Assembly (NCBI GenBank): GCA_946887155.1
Contig: CAMPKM010000219.1
Coordinates: 1-5,704, forward strand
DNA: 5,704 nucleotides
Source of the DNA: an uncultured Gemmatimonadota bacterium
Lineage (GTDB): Bacteria > Gemmatimonadota > Gemmatimonadetes > Gemmatimonadales > Gemmatimonadaceae
Direction of reading: 5' to 3'
The notes beneath the pieces were generated by a model, which had not been told where the DNA came from, ran no database searches, and saw only the letters and a program-made list of their open reading frames with translations. Made by a program: the position numbers and the translations under genes. Below, piece by piece: positions 1 through 5,263 of this stretch (position 1 is the first letter of the stretch; the number at the start of each line of letters is the position of its first letter).

Positions 1-203
1 GATGTGCGTTCATTCGAGAGGACGACGGCATCGTACAGCGTGAGCGCGCCTGCGGTTACGCCGCCGTCGTATTGCACCACGGCGAAACTGGCGTCGCGAG
101 TTCGGACCGGTGTTTGCGCGCGCGCGGCAACCGGAGAGAACAGTCCTAGAAACAGTGGCGCGGCGAGGGAGATTCCCCCGCCGCGCAGCGTGAACCGGCT
201 GAT
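1..203 (-). CDS. Signal-peptide protein, N-terminal part only (runs off window)
   Basis: This is an open frame that continues past the left edge of the window. It encodes a classic Sec signal peptide: an Arg-containing n-region (SRFTLRGG), a hydrophobic core (ISLAAPLFLGLF), and a c-region ending ARA before Gln, giving a likely cleavage near residue 29. The mature part begins QTPVRTRDASFAVVQYDGG and shows alternating polar and hydrophobic residues typical of beta-rich periplasmic or outer-membrane proteins. I cannot name the family. The start is a problem. The only in-frame codons between the TAA of the upstream gene (216-218) and the signal peptide are non-standard. ATC at 203-201 or CTG at 188-186 would preserve the signal peptide, while the first ordinary start, GTG at 80-78, would delete it. 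I placed the start at the ATC for that reason. It is the last visible gene of the sigma-factor operon, 12 bp after its neighbour. Confidence 0.6.
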   Translation of the reverse strand, partial: MSRFTLRGGGISLAAPLFLGLFSPVAARAQTPVRTRDASFAVVQYDGGVTAGALTLYDAVVLSNERT

Positions 204-215
204 ACCGTCGGTGGG

Positions 216-986
216 TTACGGTCGCTTGTTGTCCTTTCCGCGGGGTGCGGGCGGGCGAGCCCCGTCGCCCTGATTGCCGACCGCGGAACCTCGCAGGGAA
301 CCGTTCGCCATCGGATCAGCTGGGCGCGCCGTACCGCGCGTCGAAGGTAACGCTGCGCCTGGAACGACGCCATCTGTGCGACTTGCTTCGATGGCCTGCA
401 GCAGACCGTATGCGCGCGCGACCGTCGATGCTCCGGGCGGCATGCCGCGATTGATGTCGCTCTGGATTTCGTCCTGCAAAGCGCGGATCTGCGTTTCAGA
501 TGCACCGCTGAGCGCAATATTGACGAGCACGGTCGAAGCGGTTTCAGCCGAAACGCCGCTGCTGATCAGGTACGCCATCGTGCTGAGCGACGATGCATAA
601 CGCTGCGTGCTGCGTTCGACGCGCAACCGCTCGAGCTTGGCCTCGTCGACGCCGGCCCGGAGTGCCTTTGCGCCGTTAATCACTTCGTTTGGCGTTGCGC
701 CAGGACCAAGCAGGTGGCGGGAGCGTCGCAGGTCCTTCGCCCATTTGCGCACGCCGGTCAGGATGACCTCAGGATTTCCCCGCTTCTGCGTCCCTTCCAG
801 CGCGTAGTCAATCAGCGGTTCAGGCATCACGCCTTCGCGCTCGAGCGAGTCAGCGATCGCCGCGACCGACGACCGGATCCGCGGGTCGACGCGTTCCTCG
901 ATCCGTTCGTCCGAGGCGATGAACGTGAAGCCGAGCGCCGCAAACGCCGCGACCGGGAACGATGCCGTAGTCCAGCGTCGGCTCAT
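216..986 (-). CDS. Uncharacterised exported or membrane-anchored alpha-helical repeat protein
   Basis: The protein has 256 residues. Residues 1-25 (MSRRW, then a hydrophobic stretch through FPVAAFAALGFTFIA) form a signal peptide or N-terminal anchor, which puts the rest outside the cytoplasm. Residues 40-200 are predicted helical and appear to contain three related segments. Each begins with G(V/A)xxE/N followed by an Ala/Leu-rich helix: GVMPEPLIDYALEG near 52, GATPNEVINGAKALRAG near 96, and GVSAETASTVLVNIALSG near 144. Residues 203-256 are a Gly/Pro/Arg-rich, probably disordered basic tail. The ATG overlaps the stop of the preceding gene in an ATGA arrangement. GAAGG at 998-994 lies 7 nt upstream, so this start is well supported and translation is probably coupled. 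No enzyme motif is visible. Conserved hypothetical proteins of this type occur, from memory, in Gemmatimonadota. A scaffold or envelope role is only a guess. Confidence 0.88.
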   Translation of the reverse strand: MSRRWTTASFPVAAFAALGFTFIASDERIEERVDPRIRSSVAAIADSLEREGVMPEPLIDYALEGTQKRGNPEVILTGVRKWAKDLRRSRHLLGPGATPNEVINGAKALRAGVDEAKLERLRVERSTQRYASSLSTMAYLISSGVSAETASTVLVNIALSGASETQIRALQDEIQSDINRGMPPGASTVARAYGLLQAIEASRTDGVVPGAALPSTRGTARPADPMANGSLRGSAVGNQGDGARPPAPRGKDNKRP

Positions 987-1597
987 CGCGGCACCTTCGG
1001 GCTGACCGTGACCACAGAGTTCGGGGATCCGAAGTCACTCGAGACCTGCGGCATCGTCGGATCGGTCACGCGCTTCGAGCCGTTGAGGATGAACTGGTAT
1101 TCGTAGACACCCGGTGGCAATGCCATCGAAATGGTCCACACACCCGGCGACACCTCAACCAGCTTCGTTGAATCCTCGTCCCAGTCGTTGAATCCACCAA
1201 CGATCGAGATCGACTTGAGTCCCTTCTCGTAGTAGGTGAACTGCTGCACGACGAGCGGCTCTTCACCAACGTTCGCGACCGGCGTGAGCTTCGAGTCAGC
1301 GATGTTCGTCGTAGCGACCTGAACCTGCTGAGGTCCACGCAGTTGCCAGGCGCTTATCGCGACAACGCCGGCGAGTGCCGCGGCGGTTGCGAATGCAGCA
1401 ATCGGCGAAACGCGCAACGTCCAGGGACGGACAATCCATGGTTCCTGGCGCTTGGCGCGACCGGGGTGCAGCGGGATGACTGCCGGGGCGTCCAGTGATG
1501 CCATTACACGATCGTCAAAACGCGAGTCGAAGCGCACGGGGCGCCGCAGCTCGGCCGCTATCTGATCGATGAATGGATCCGTGGGTTCGTCAGCCAC
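983..1597 (-). CDS. Single-pass membrane protein with C-terminal CBM48/AMPK-type glycogen-binding domain; possible anti-sigma factor
   Basis: From the GTG start the protein has 204 residues. Residues 1-60 are cytoplasmic, charged and rich in Asp/Arg (PFIDQIAAELRRP, FDSRFDDRVMASLD). Residues 65-86 form one hydrophobic transmembrane helix (PIAAFATAAALAGVVAISAW). The Arg/Lys-rich stretch just before the helix predicts N-in, C-out topology. Residues 115-199 look like a CBM48 or AMPK glycogen-binding fold, with GGFNDWD at 134-140, PPGVYEYQFILNG at 161-173, a DP pair at 179-180 and a final FGSPNSVVTV strand. Position directly after an ECF sigma gene, an 8-bp overlap and the architecture (cytosolic segment, helix, external domain) suggest an anti-sigma factor with a sensing domain. 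However, no zinc-binding HxxxCxxC anti-sigma motif is present, so that role is inferred. An ATG 12 bp further upstream (1609) would add four residues. The GTG is preferred because of its ribosome-binding site. Confidence 0.88.
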   Translation of the reverse strand: MADEPTDPFIDQIAAELRRPVRFDSRFDDRVMASLDAPAVIPLHPGRAKRQEPWIVRPWTLRVSPIAAFATAAALAGVVAISAWQLRGPQQVQVATTNIADSKLTPVANVGEEPLVVQQFTYYEKGLKSISIVGGFNDWDEDSTKLVEVSPGVWTISMALPPGVYEYQFILNGSKRVTDPTMPQVSSDFGSPNSVVTVSPKVPR

Positions 1598-2159
1598 CTT
1601 GCACCTCATGGAGCAGCATCCGCAGCCGCTCGCACGCTCGTTTGACCCGCATTTTCAGCGCGGAGACACCGACGCCGGTGATCACCGCCATGTCTTCATA
1701 CCCCAGTTCTTCGACGTGCTTCAGCAGGAATGCTTCCCGCTGGTCGACGTCCAGTCGTTGCAAAGCACGTTCCAGCTCTTCGCGCCAGGCCGTGCGTTCC
1801 GCCGGATGATCTTCTGAGGCTCCGTAGAGGGCGATGTCATCGTTGACAAATGTCCGCTCTCGGCGACCACGTCGGGTTCCGGCAGTCCGGCAGCGATTGG
1901 CCAGGATGCGGAAGAACCAGGGCGCAAAGCGCTCGGGATCGTCACACTTGGCCAGCGATCGGTAGGCACGGACGAAGGCATCCTGCAGCGCCTCCTCCGC
2001 ATCCTCCCGGCTACCGAGCATCCGCACTGCATAACGGCCGTACTGAGCCCGGTATCGCGCCACGATCACAGCGTACGCCCGGGAGTCACCACCCAGGACC
2101 CGCGCCACGATTGCGGCATCACTGTCGTTCTGAATAGGGAGACCCCGCAATTGCGTCAT
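1590..2159 (-). CDS. ECF-family RNA polymerase sigma factor (sigma-70 regions 2 and 4)
   Basis: The protein has 189 residues, the usual size for an ECF sigma factor with only regions 2 and 4. It should direct RNA polymerase to a specific promoter set. Region 2 spans about residues 25-92. The core-binding helix is seen in SREDAEEALQDAFVRAYRSL (50-69) and the -10 recognition segment in ERFAPWFFRILANRCR (76-91). A linker follows at about 93-125. Region 4 spans about 128-183: LERALQRLDVDQREAFLLKH, then a helix-turn-helix around 150-176 (ELGYEDMAVITGVGVSALKM, with K169, R171 and R174 at the usual basic positions). It heads the minus-strand operon and overlaps the CBM membrane protein by 8 bp, so that protein is its likely regulator. 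The ATG has no strong ribosome-binding site, but the next plausible start would cut into region 2. The subgroup and target promoters cannot be told from the sequence. Confidence 0.95.
   Translation of the reverse strand: MTQLRGLPIQNDSDAAIVARVLGGDSRAYAVIVARYRAQYGRYAVRMLGSREDAEEALQDAFVRAYRSLAKCDDPERFAPWFFRILANRCRTAGTRRGRRERTFVNDDIALYGASEDHPAERTAWREELERALQRLDVDQREAFLLKHVEELGYEDMAVITGVGVSALKMRVKRACERLRMLLHEVQGG
1604..1607 (-). promoter_or_regulatory. Shine-Dalgarno GAGG deciding the GTG start of the CBM protein
   Basis: On the minus strand GAGG lies 6 nt before GTG 1597-1595, a near-ideal spacing. The alternative ATG at 1609-1607 itself overlaps this motif and has only a weak purine stretch upstream. 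The GTG start gives an 8-bp overlap (GTGGCTGA) with the end of the sigma-factor gene. Confidence 0.6.
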
Positions 2160-2284
2160 CCGTCAACGTGGGGTAGTGGTGAGACTGGAGAGCGCAGAAA
2201 GCTGATCAAGTCTAAACCCTTATTTGGCAATCTGTTACGCGACTTGGCGCCGAGCCGAAAATTCTTTGCGGGCGTGCCGCGTCG

Positions 2285-2314
2285 TCCCGGATATGGCGGC
2301 ATTCGATTCCGGGA
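2285..2314. repeat. Inverted repeat, 7-bp perfect arms, 16-nt spacer
   Basis: TCCCGGA at 2285-2291 is matched by its exact complement TCCGGGA at 2308-2314. The spacer is 16 nt. There is no T-tract after it, so it is not a typical terminator in either direction. It could be an operator with two half-sites about 23 bp apart centre to centre, or chance in GC-rich DNA. Confidence 0.45.
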
Positions 2315-2327
2315 GGCAGAGGATCGT

Positions 2328-2340
2328 TGTCCGACGGACA
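2328..2340. promoter_or_regulatory. 13-bp palindrome TGTCCG-A-CGGACA, operator-like
   Basis: The two 6-bp arms are perfect complements around one central base. The site sits about 90-100 bp upstream of the predicted -35 of the radical SAM operon and about 170 bp upstream of the sigma-factor ATG. A regulator-binding site is possible. No regulator is identified. Confidence 0.35.
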
Positions 2341-2370
2341 GAAACGCCACCGTCCTCGTCACAAATTCTG

Positions 2371-2424
2371 CTCCGTCCCTCCTCCGTCCCTGCTCCGTCC
2401 CTGCTCCGTCCCTCCTCCGTCCCC
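2371..2424. repeat. Tandem array of five 11-bp units (CTCCGTCCCTS)
   Basis: The units are 2371-2381, 2382-2392, 2393-2403, 2404-2414 and a final diverged 10-bp unit 2415-2424. Within the first four, only the last base varies (C or G). The period is close to one helical turn, so all copies present the same DNA face. The array ends 4 bp before the predicted -35 hexamer of the radical SAM promoter. Confidence 0.9.
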
Positions 2425-2468
2425 GGTCTGGACCGACGCGGCGACGACGCGGTACAATCGGACCGGTC
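2424..2468. promoter_or_regulatory. Two dyads sharing GGACCG, flanking the predicted -10
   Basis: CGGTC-TG-GACCG at 2424-2435 covers the -35 hexamer. GACCGGTC at 2461-2468 covers the predicted start of transcription. Their centres are 35 bp apart, and the direct repeat GGACCG recurs at a 30-bp interval (2430 and 2460). The placement would suit a repressor, but the arms are short, so chance is possible. Confidence 0.3.
2429..2458 (+). promoter_or_regulatory. Predicted sigma70-like promoter of the radical SAM operon
   Basis: The -10 is TACAAT at 2453-2458, 5 of 6 bases matching the consensus. TGGACC at 2429-2434 is a 4 of 6 match to the -35, with an 18-bp spacer. Transcription would begin near 2465, giving a leader of about 23 nt before the ATG at 2488. 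An AGG at 2481-2483 can serve as a ribosome-binding site. Confidence 0.5.
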
Positions 2469-2487
2469 ATCCACGACACGAGGTCTC

Positions 2488-3864
2488 ATGCGGGCCCCTT
2501 CATTGAAGATTGCCCTCATTTCCCCCAAGGGCCCGCTCTACCGCCATCGGGGCGGAATCTGGAAGAAATCGCTGCGCTACCAGCCGCTCACGCTCACCAC
2601 ACTCGCGGCGCTCATTCCGCAGGACATCCAGCACACCGTTGAACTGTTCGATGAAGGGATCACCGATGTCCCGATGGACCTGGACGCCGACCTCATCGGG
2701 CTGACCGTCATCACCGGCACATCAAAGCGCGCCTACGAGCTGGCGGATCATTTTCGCTCGCGCGGTATCACCGTGGTGCTTGGCGGTCCACACGTCACAC
2801 TGATCCCCGACGATGCCCAGCCTCACGCCGATGCCACCGTCGTCGGCTACGCTGAGGATACGTGGCCCGAACTGGTTCGTGACGTTGCCGCCGGTCAGTT
2901 GAAGCCTCGTTATGTGCAGCAACCGGGGCTGAGCCTCGCCAACCGGCCATTCGCTCGGCGGGACCTGCTGCCTTCGAAACACTTCCTCACCAACAATGTT
3001 TTCGAGGCGACACGCGGCTGCGTTCATGCGTGCGAGTTCTGCGTCGTGCCGACGGCCTGGGGCCGCAAGCCGTTCCAGAAGCCGGTCGATGACGTTGTCG
3101 GCGAGATTCGCCAGCATGGCGCGCGCAAGCTGATCTTCGTCGACCTCAACATCATCGCCGATCGCTCTTACGCGGTCGACCTGTTCACAGCGCTGATTCC
3201 GCTCAAGCTGCGATGGTACGGCCTGTCGACCGTTCTCCTGGCAGACGACGAAGAACTGCTCGATCTCGCCGAGCGAAGCGGTTGCACCGGACTGCTGATG
3301 GGCCTCGAATCACTGTCGACGGTGAACCTCAAGGGCAACCGGAAGGGATTCAATTCGCCCGATCACTATGCGACGATCGTCGAACGCCTGCACAAGCATG
3401 GCATCGCACTGCAGGGATGCTTCGTGTTCGGCCTGGACGACGACCACAAGGACGTGTTCCTCCGCACCGCCGAATTTGCGGTGAAGGCAAGGATCGATCT
3501 TCCGCGCTTTGCGGTCGTCACCCCCTTTCCGAACACTCCACTCTACCGGCGGCTCGATGCCGAAGGCCGGATCCTCACGCGCGACTGGGAGTTGTACGAC
3601 GCCCAGCATGTCGTCTTCCAGCCGAAACACATGAGTGTGCAGGAGCTGCAGGACGGCATCGAAGCAGCCTGGAAACACGCCTATAGTTACCGCTCGATCT
3701 GGCAGCGCATCCGCAGCTCGCCGGCGCCCTGGCCGGTGCGACTCGGCACTAACCTGGGTTACCGGTTCTACGCGAACAACCTGTCGCGATTCTACAACTG
3801 CGACTGGATCATCGGCCGTGCACCCAGCACGCCTGCGAATGAAACTCTGGTCCGCGCGTCGTGA
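2488..3864 (+). CDS. B12-binding-type radical SAM protein (first of two paralogues)
   Basis: The protein has 458 residues, normal for class B radical SAM enzymes of the B12-binding type (relatives include HpnJ, HpnP and BchE families). Residues 6-140 form a Rossmann-like cobalamin-type domain with DLIGLTVITGTSKRAYELA (68-86) and VVLGGPHVTLIPDD (96-109). The cobalt-ligand motif DxHxxG is absent. The radical SAM domain follows, with the [4Fe-4S] ligands C178, C182 and C185 in RGCVHACEFC, then KPVDDVVGEI (198-207), FVDLNI (217-222), LLMGLESL (269-276) and TPFPNTPLYRRL (345-356). The C-terminal 90 residues resemble the helical DUF4070-type end of this group. The start at 2488 was chosen because the usual beta strand (LKIALISP) begins at once and an AGG precedes it. 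Upstream codons are repeat-derived. The substrate is unknown. The gene lies 43 bp before its paralogue and is probably cotranscribed with it. Confidence 0.9.
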   Translation: MRAPSLKIALISPKGPLYRHRGGIWKKSLRYQPLTLTTLAALIPQDIQHTVELFDEGITDVPMDLDADLIGLTVITGTSKRAYELADHFRSRGITVVLGGPHVTLIPDDAQPHADATVVGYAEDTWPELVRDVAAGQLKPRYVQQPGLSLANRPFARRDLLPSKHFLTNNVFEATRGCVHACEFCVVPTAWGRKPFQKPVDDVVGEIRQHGARKLIFVDLNIIADRSYAVDLFTALIPLKLRWYGLSTVLLADDEELLDLAERSGCTGLLMGLESLSTVNLKGNRKGFNSPDHYATIVERLHKHGIALQGCFVFGLDDDHKDVFLRTAEFAVKARIDLPRFAVVTPFPNTPLYRRLDAEGRILTRDWELYDAQHVVFQPKHMSVQELQDGIEAAWKHAYSYRSIWQRIRSSPAPWPVRLGTNLGYRFYANNLSRFYNCDWIIGRAPSTPANETLVRAS

Positions 3865-3878
3865 GCTTCCTGCCCGCC

Positions 3879-3899
3879 GCCATCTGCCATCCGCCATCC
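3879..3899. repeat. Three tandem 7-bp units (GCCATCY) in the gap between the radical SAM genes
   Basis: The copies GCCATCT, GCCATCC and GCCATCC occupy 3879-3885, 3886-3892 and 3893-3899. They end 8 bp before the ATG of the second radical SAM gene and fill the place where a ribosome-binding site would be. The sequence has no purine-rich stretch on the coding strand. Confidence 0.8.
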
Positions 3900-3907
3900 T
3901 CGTCTGC

Positions 3908-5263
3908 ATGCGCCTGACGATCATTCACCCCTGCGTTGGACGAAAGCCGGGACAGAAGTACATCCGTACCTGGCAGATGGAACCGCTGCCCGCCGCGACC
4001 GTCGCCGGGCTCACGCCCCGGGACGTGGACGTGAAGTTCTACGATGACCGGATGGAACTCATTCCGTTCGATGAGAAAACGGACCTGGTGGCGATCAGCG
4101 TGGAGACGTATACGGCGCGCCGCGCCTACCAGATTGCCAGCGAATACCGGAAACGCGGCGTTCCCGTGGTCATGGGAGGCTTTCACGCCAGCCTCTGTCC
4201 CGACGAGGTGGCTCGTTATGCAGAGGCCGTCGTCACCGGCGAAGCCGAGCAGCTCTGGCCGCGCGTGATCGATGACGCCCGGCACGGCCGCCTCGAGAAG
4301 TTCTATCGCGCCGAGGGGCGGACGCCGCTCGCCGGGCTCAGGCCGGATCGTTCGATTTTCCGCGGCAAGCGATACCTGCCCATCGGCCTCGTCGAGGCCG
4401 GACGCGGCTGTCACTTCAAGTGCGAGTTCTGCGCCGTACAGACGGTGTTCGAGGCCACGCAGACCCGGCGACCGGTCGACGATATCCTGGCCGAGCTGCG
4501 CGCGCTCAAGGACTCGAAGAAGCTGTTCTTCTTCGTCGACGACAACATCACGTCGAACATGCGGCAGGCCAAGGAGTTCTTCCGGGCACTGATCCCGTTA
4601 GGCATCCGCTGGGTGAGCCAGTCGAGCATCAATGCCGCCCACGACGAGGAATTCCTCGACCTGCTGGTGCGCAGCGGCTGCCAGGGCGTACTGATCGGCT
4701 TCGAAAGCCTCAACCCGGCAAACCTGGAGTCGATGAACAAGCGGTTCAATTCGGCTAAGGGTGGCTTCGAAGTCGCGTTGGCCAACCTGCGGCGTCACAA
4801 TATCCGCATCTACGGCACCTTCATTTTTGGCTACGACGGCGACACGCCCGACAGTTTTGCCCCGACGGTGGATTTCGCGCAGCGCCATGGATTCTATATC
4901 GCCGCGTTCAACCACCTGACGCCGTTCCCGGCGACGCCGCTCTACCGTCGCTTGCAGGATGAAGGCCGGCTGCTGTTCGACGCCTGGTGGCTGGACGAGC
5001 AGTACAGCTACAACCGCATCCCGTTTCAACCGCGCGGCATGTCGCCTGACGAGTTGCAGCGAGCATGCCTGGCCGCGCGACGCCGGTTCTACGGATGGCC
5101 GAGTATCCTGCGTCGCAGCATGGATCCCGTGAATCGCGACAGTGGATTCATGTGGCGCAATTTCTACCTGATCAACTCGCTCCACCGTCAGGACGTGAGC
5201 CTGCGCGATCACTATCCACTGGGAGACCAGGCGTGGCGCGGGCCGCTGCTCTCCGCGAACTGA
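3908..5263 (+). CDS. B12-binding-type radical SAM protein (second paralogue, DUF4070-like C-terminus)
   Basis: The protein has 451 residues. The N-terminal cobalamin-type domain (about 1-135) contains DLVAISVETYTARRAYQIAS (59-78) and VVMGGFHASLCPDE (87-100), again without DxHxxG. The radical SAM domain has [4Fe-4S] ligands C168, C172 and C175 in RGCHFKCEFC, then RRPVDDILAEL (188-198), FFVDDNITSN (208-217), RALIPLGIRW (226-235), GCQGVLIGFESL (257-268) and TPFPATPLYRRL (338-349). The end (FYGWPSILRR, 394-403) matches DUF4070-type tails. It shares these blocks in order with the upstream protein, so the two are clear paralogues. The start ATG 3908 was chosen because MRLTIIHP is the expected first strand. 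An in-frame ATG at 3839 would add 23 residues with no family character. No ribosome-binding site is visible, so coupling to the upstream gene, 43 bp away, is likely. The reaction is unknown. Methylation, C-C bond formation or lipid modification are all precedented in this superfamily. Confidence 0.92.
   Translation: MRLTIIHPCVGRKPGQKYIRTWQMEPLPAATVAGLTPRDVDVKFYDDRMELIPFDEKTDLVAISVETYTARRAYQIASEYRKRGVPVVMGGFHASLCPDEVARYAEAVVTGEAEQLWPRVIDDARHGRLEKFYRAEGRTPLAGLRPDRSIFRGKRYLPIGLVEAGRGCHFKCEFCAVQTVFEATQTRRPVDDILAELRALKDSKKLFFFVDDNITSNMRQAKEFFRALIPLGIRWVSQSSINAAHDEEFLDLLVRSGCQGVLIGFESLNPANLESMNKRFNSAKGGFEVALANLRRHNIRIYGTFIFGYDGDTPDSFAPTVDFAQRHGFYIAAFNHLTPFPATPLYRRLQDEGRLLFDAWWLDEQYSYNRIPFQPRGMSPDELQRACLAARRRFYGWPSILRRSMDPVNRDSGFMWRNFYLINSLHRQDVSLRDHYPLGDQAWRGPLLSAN
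5221..5225 (+). promoter_or_regulatory. Shine-Dalgarno GGGAG for the acetyltransferase-like gene
   Basis: GGGAG ends 7 nt before GTG 5233-5235, inside the last codons of the radical SAM gene. It decides in favour of this GTG over the ATG at 5338, which would remove the first strand and helix of the domain. Confidence 0.65.

Larger units (their letters stand above)
2160..2487. other. Divergent intergenic region between the sigma-factor and radical SAM operons
   Basis: These 328 bp separate the two divergent operons and should contain both promoters. On the plus strand the radical SAM frame stays open back to 2224. I treat that extension as non-coding because it is Arg/Ser/Pro-rich, partly made of a tandem repeat, and lies before a well-placed ATG at 2488. 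It contains an inverted repeat (2285-2314), a short palindrome (2328-2340), an 11-bp repeat array (2371-2424) and a promoter (2429-2458). I could not identify a convincing promoter for the minus-strand sigma gene. The segment 2200-2240 is locally AT-richer than its surroundings and is the best place to look. Confidence 0.7.

Noticed and set aside
146..517. Minus-strand open frame of 123 codons overlapping the helical-repeat gene
   Set aside because: Arg/Ala/Ser-rich shadow frame inside a better-supported coding region, with no ribosome-binding site or domain.
2200..2245. Possible ECF-type autoregulated promoter for the sigma-factor operon (GTAAC at about 2233-2237 on the minus strand)
   Set aside because: An AAC-containing -35-like element is present, but no matching -10 at the usual 16-17 bp spacing was convincing without knowing the sigma factor's target motif.
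2243..2256. GGCGCC-centred near-palindrome in the intergenic region
   Set aside because: Arms are short and imperfect, and such sites are expected by chance at this GC content.
2224..2487. Possible 88-residue N-terminal extension of the first radical SAM protein
   Set aside because: The frame is open, but the extension is low-complexity, partly encoded by the 11-bp repeat, and precedes the expected first beta strand. A promoter and ribosome-binding site fit the ATG at 2488.
3839..3907. Upstream ATG 3839 for the second radical SAM protein
   Set aside because: It would add 23 residues partly encoded by the heptamer repeat, with no family resemblance and no ribosome-binding site. Not excluded experimentally.
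3310..3924. Long open frame opposite the first radical SAM gene (204 codons)
   Set aside because: It is antisense to a well-supported gene, has no recognisable domain, and long antisense frames are expected in GC-rich coding DNA. The same applies to 3809-4414 and 4598-5212 on the minus strand.
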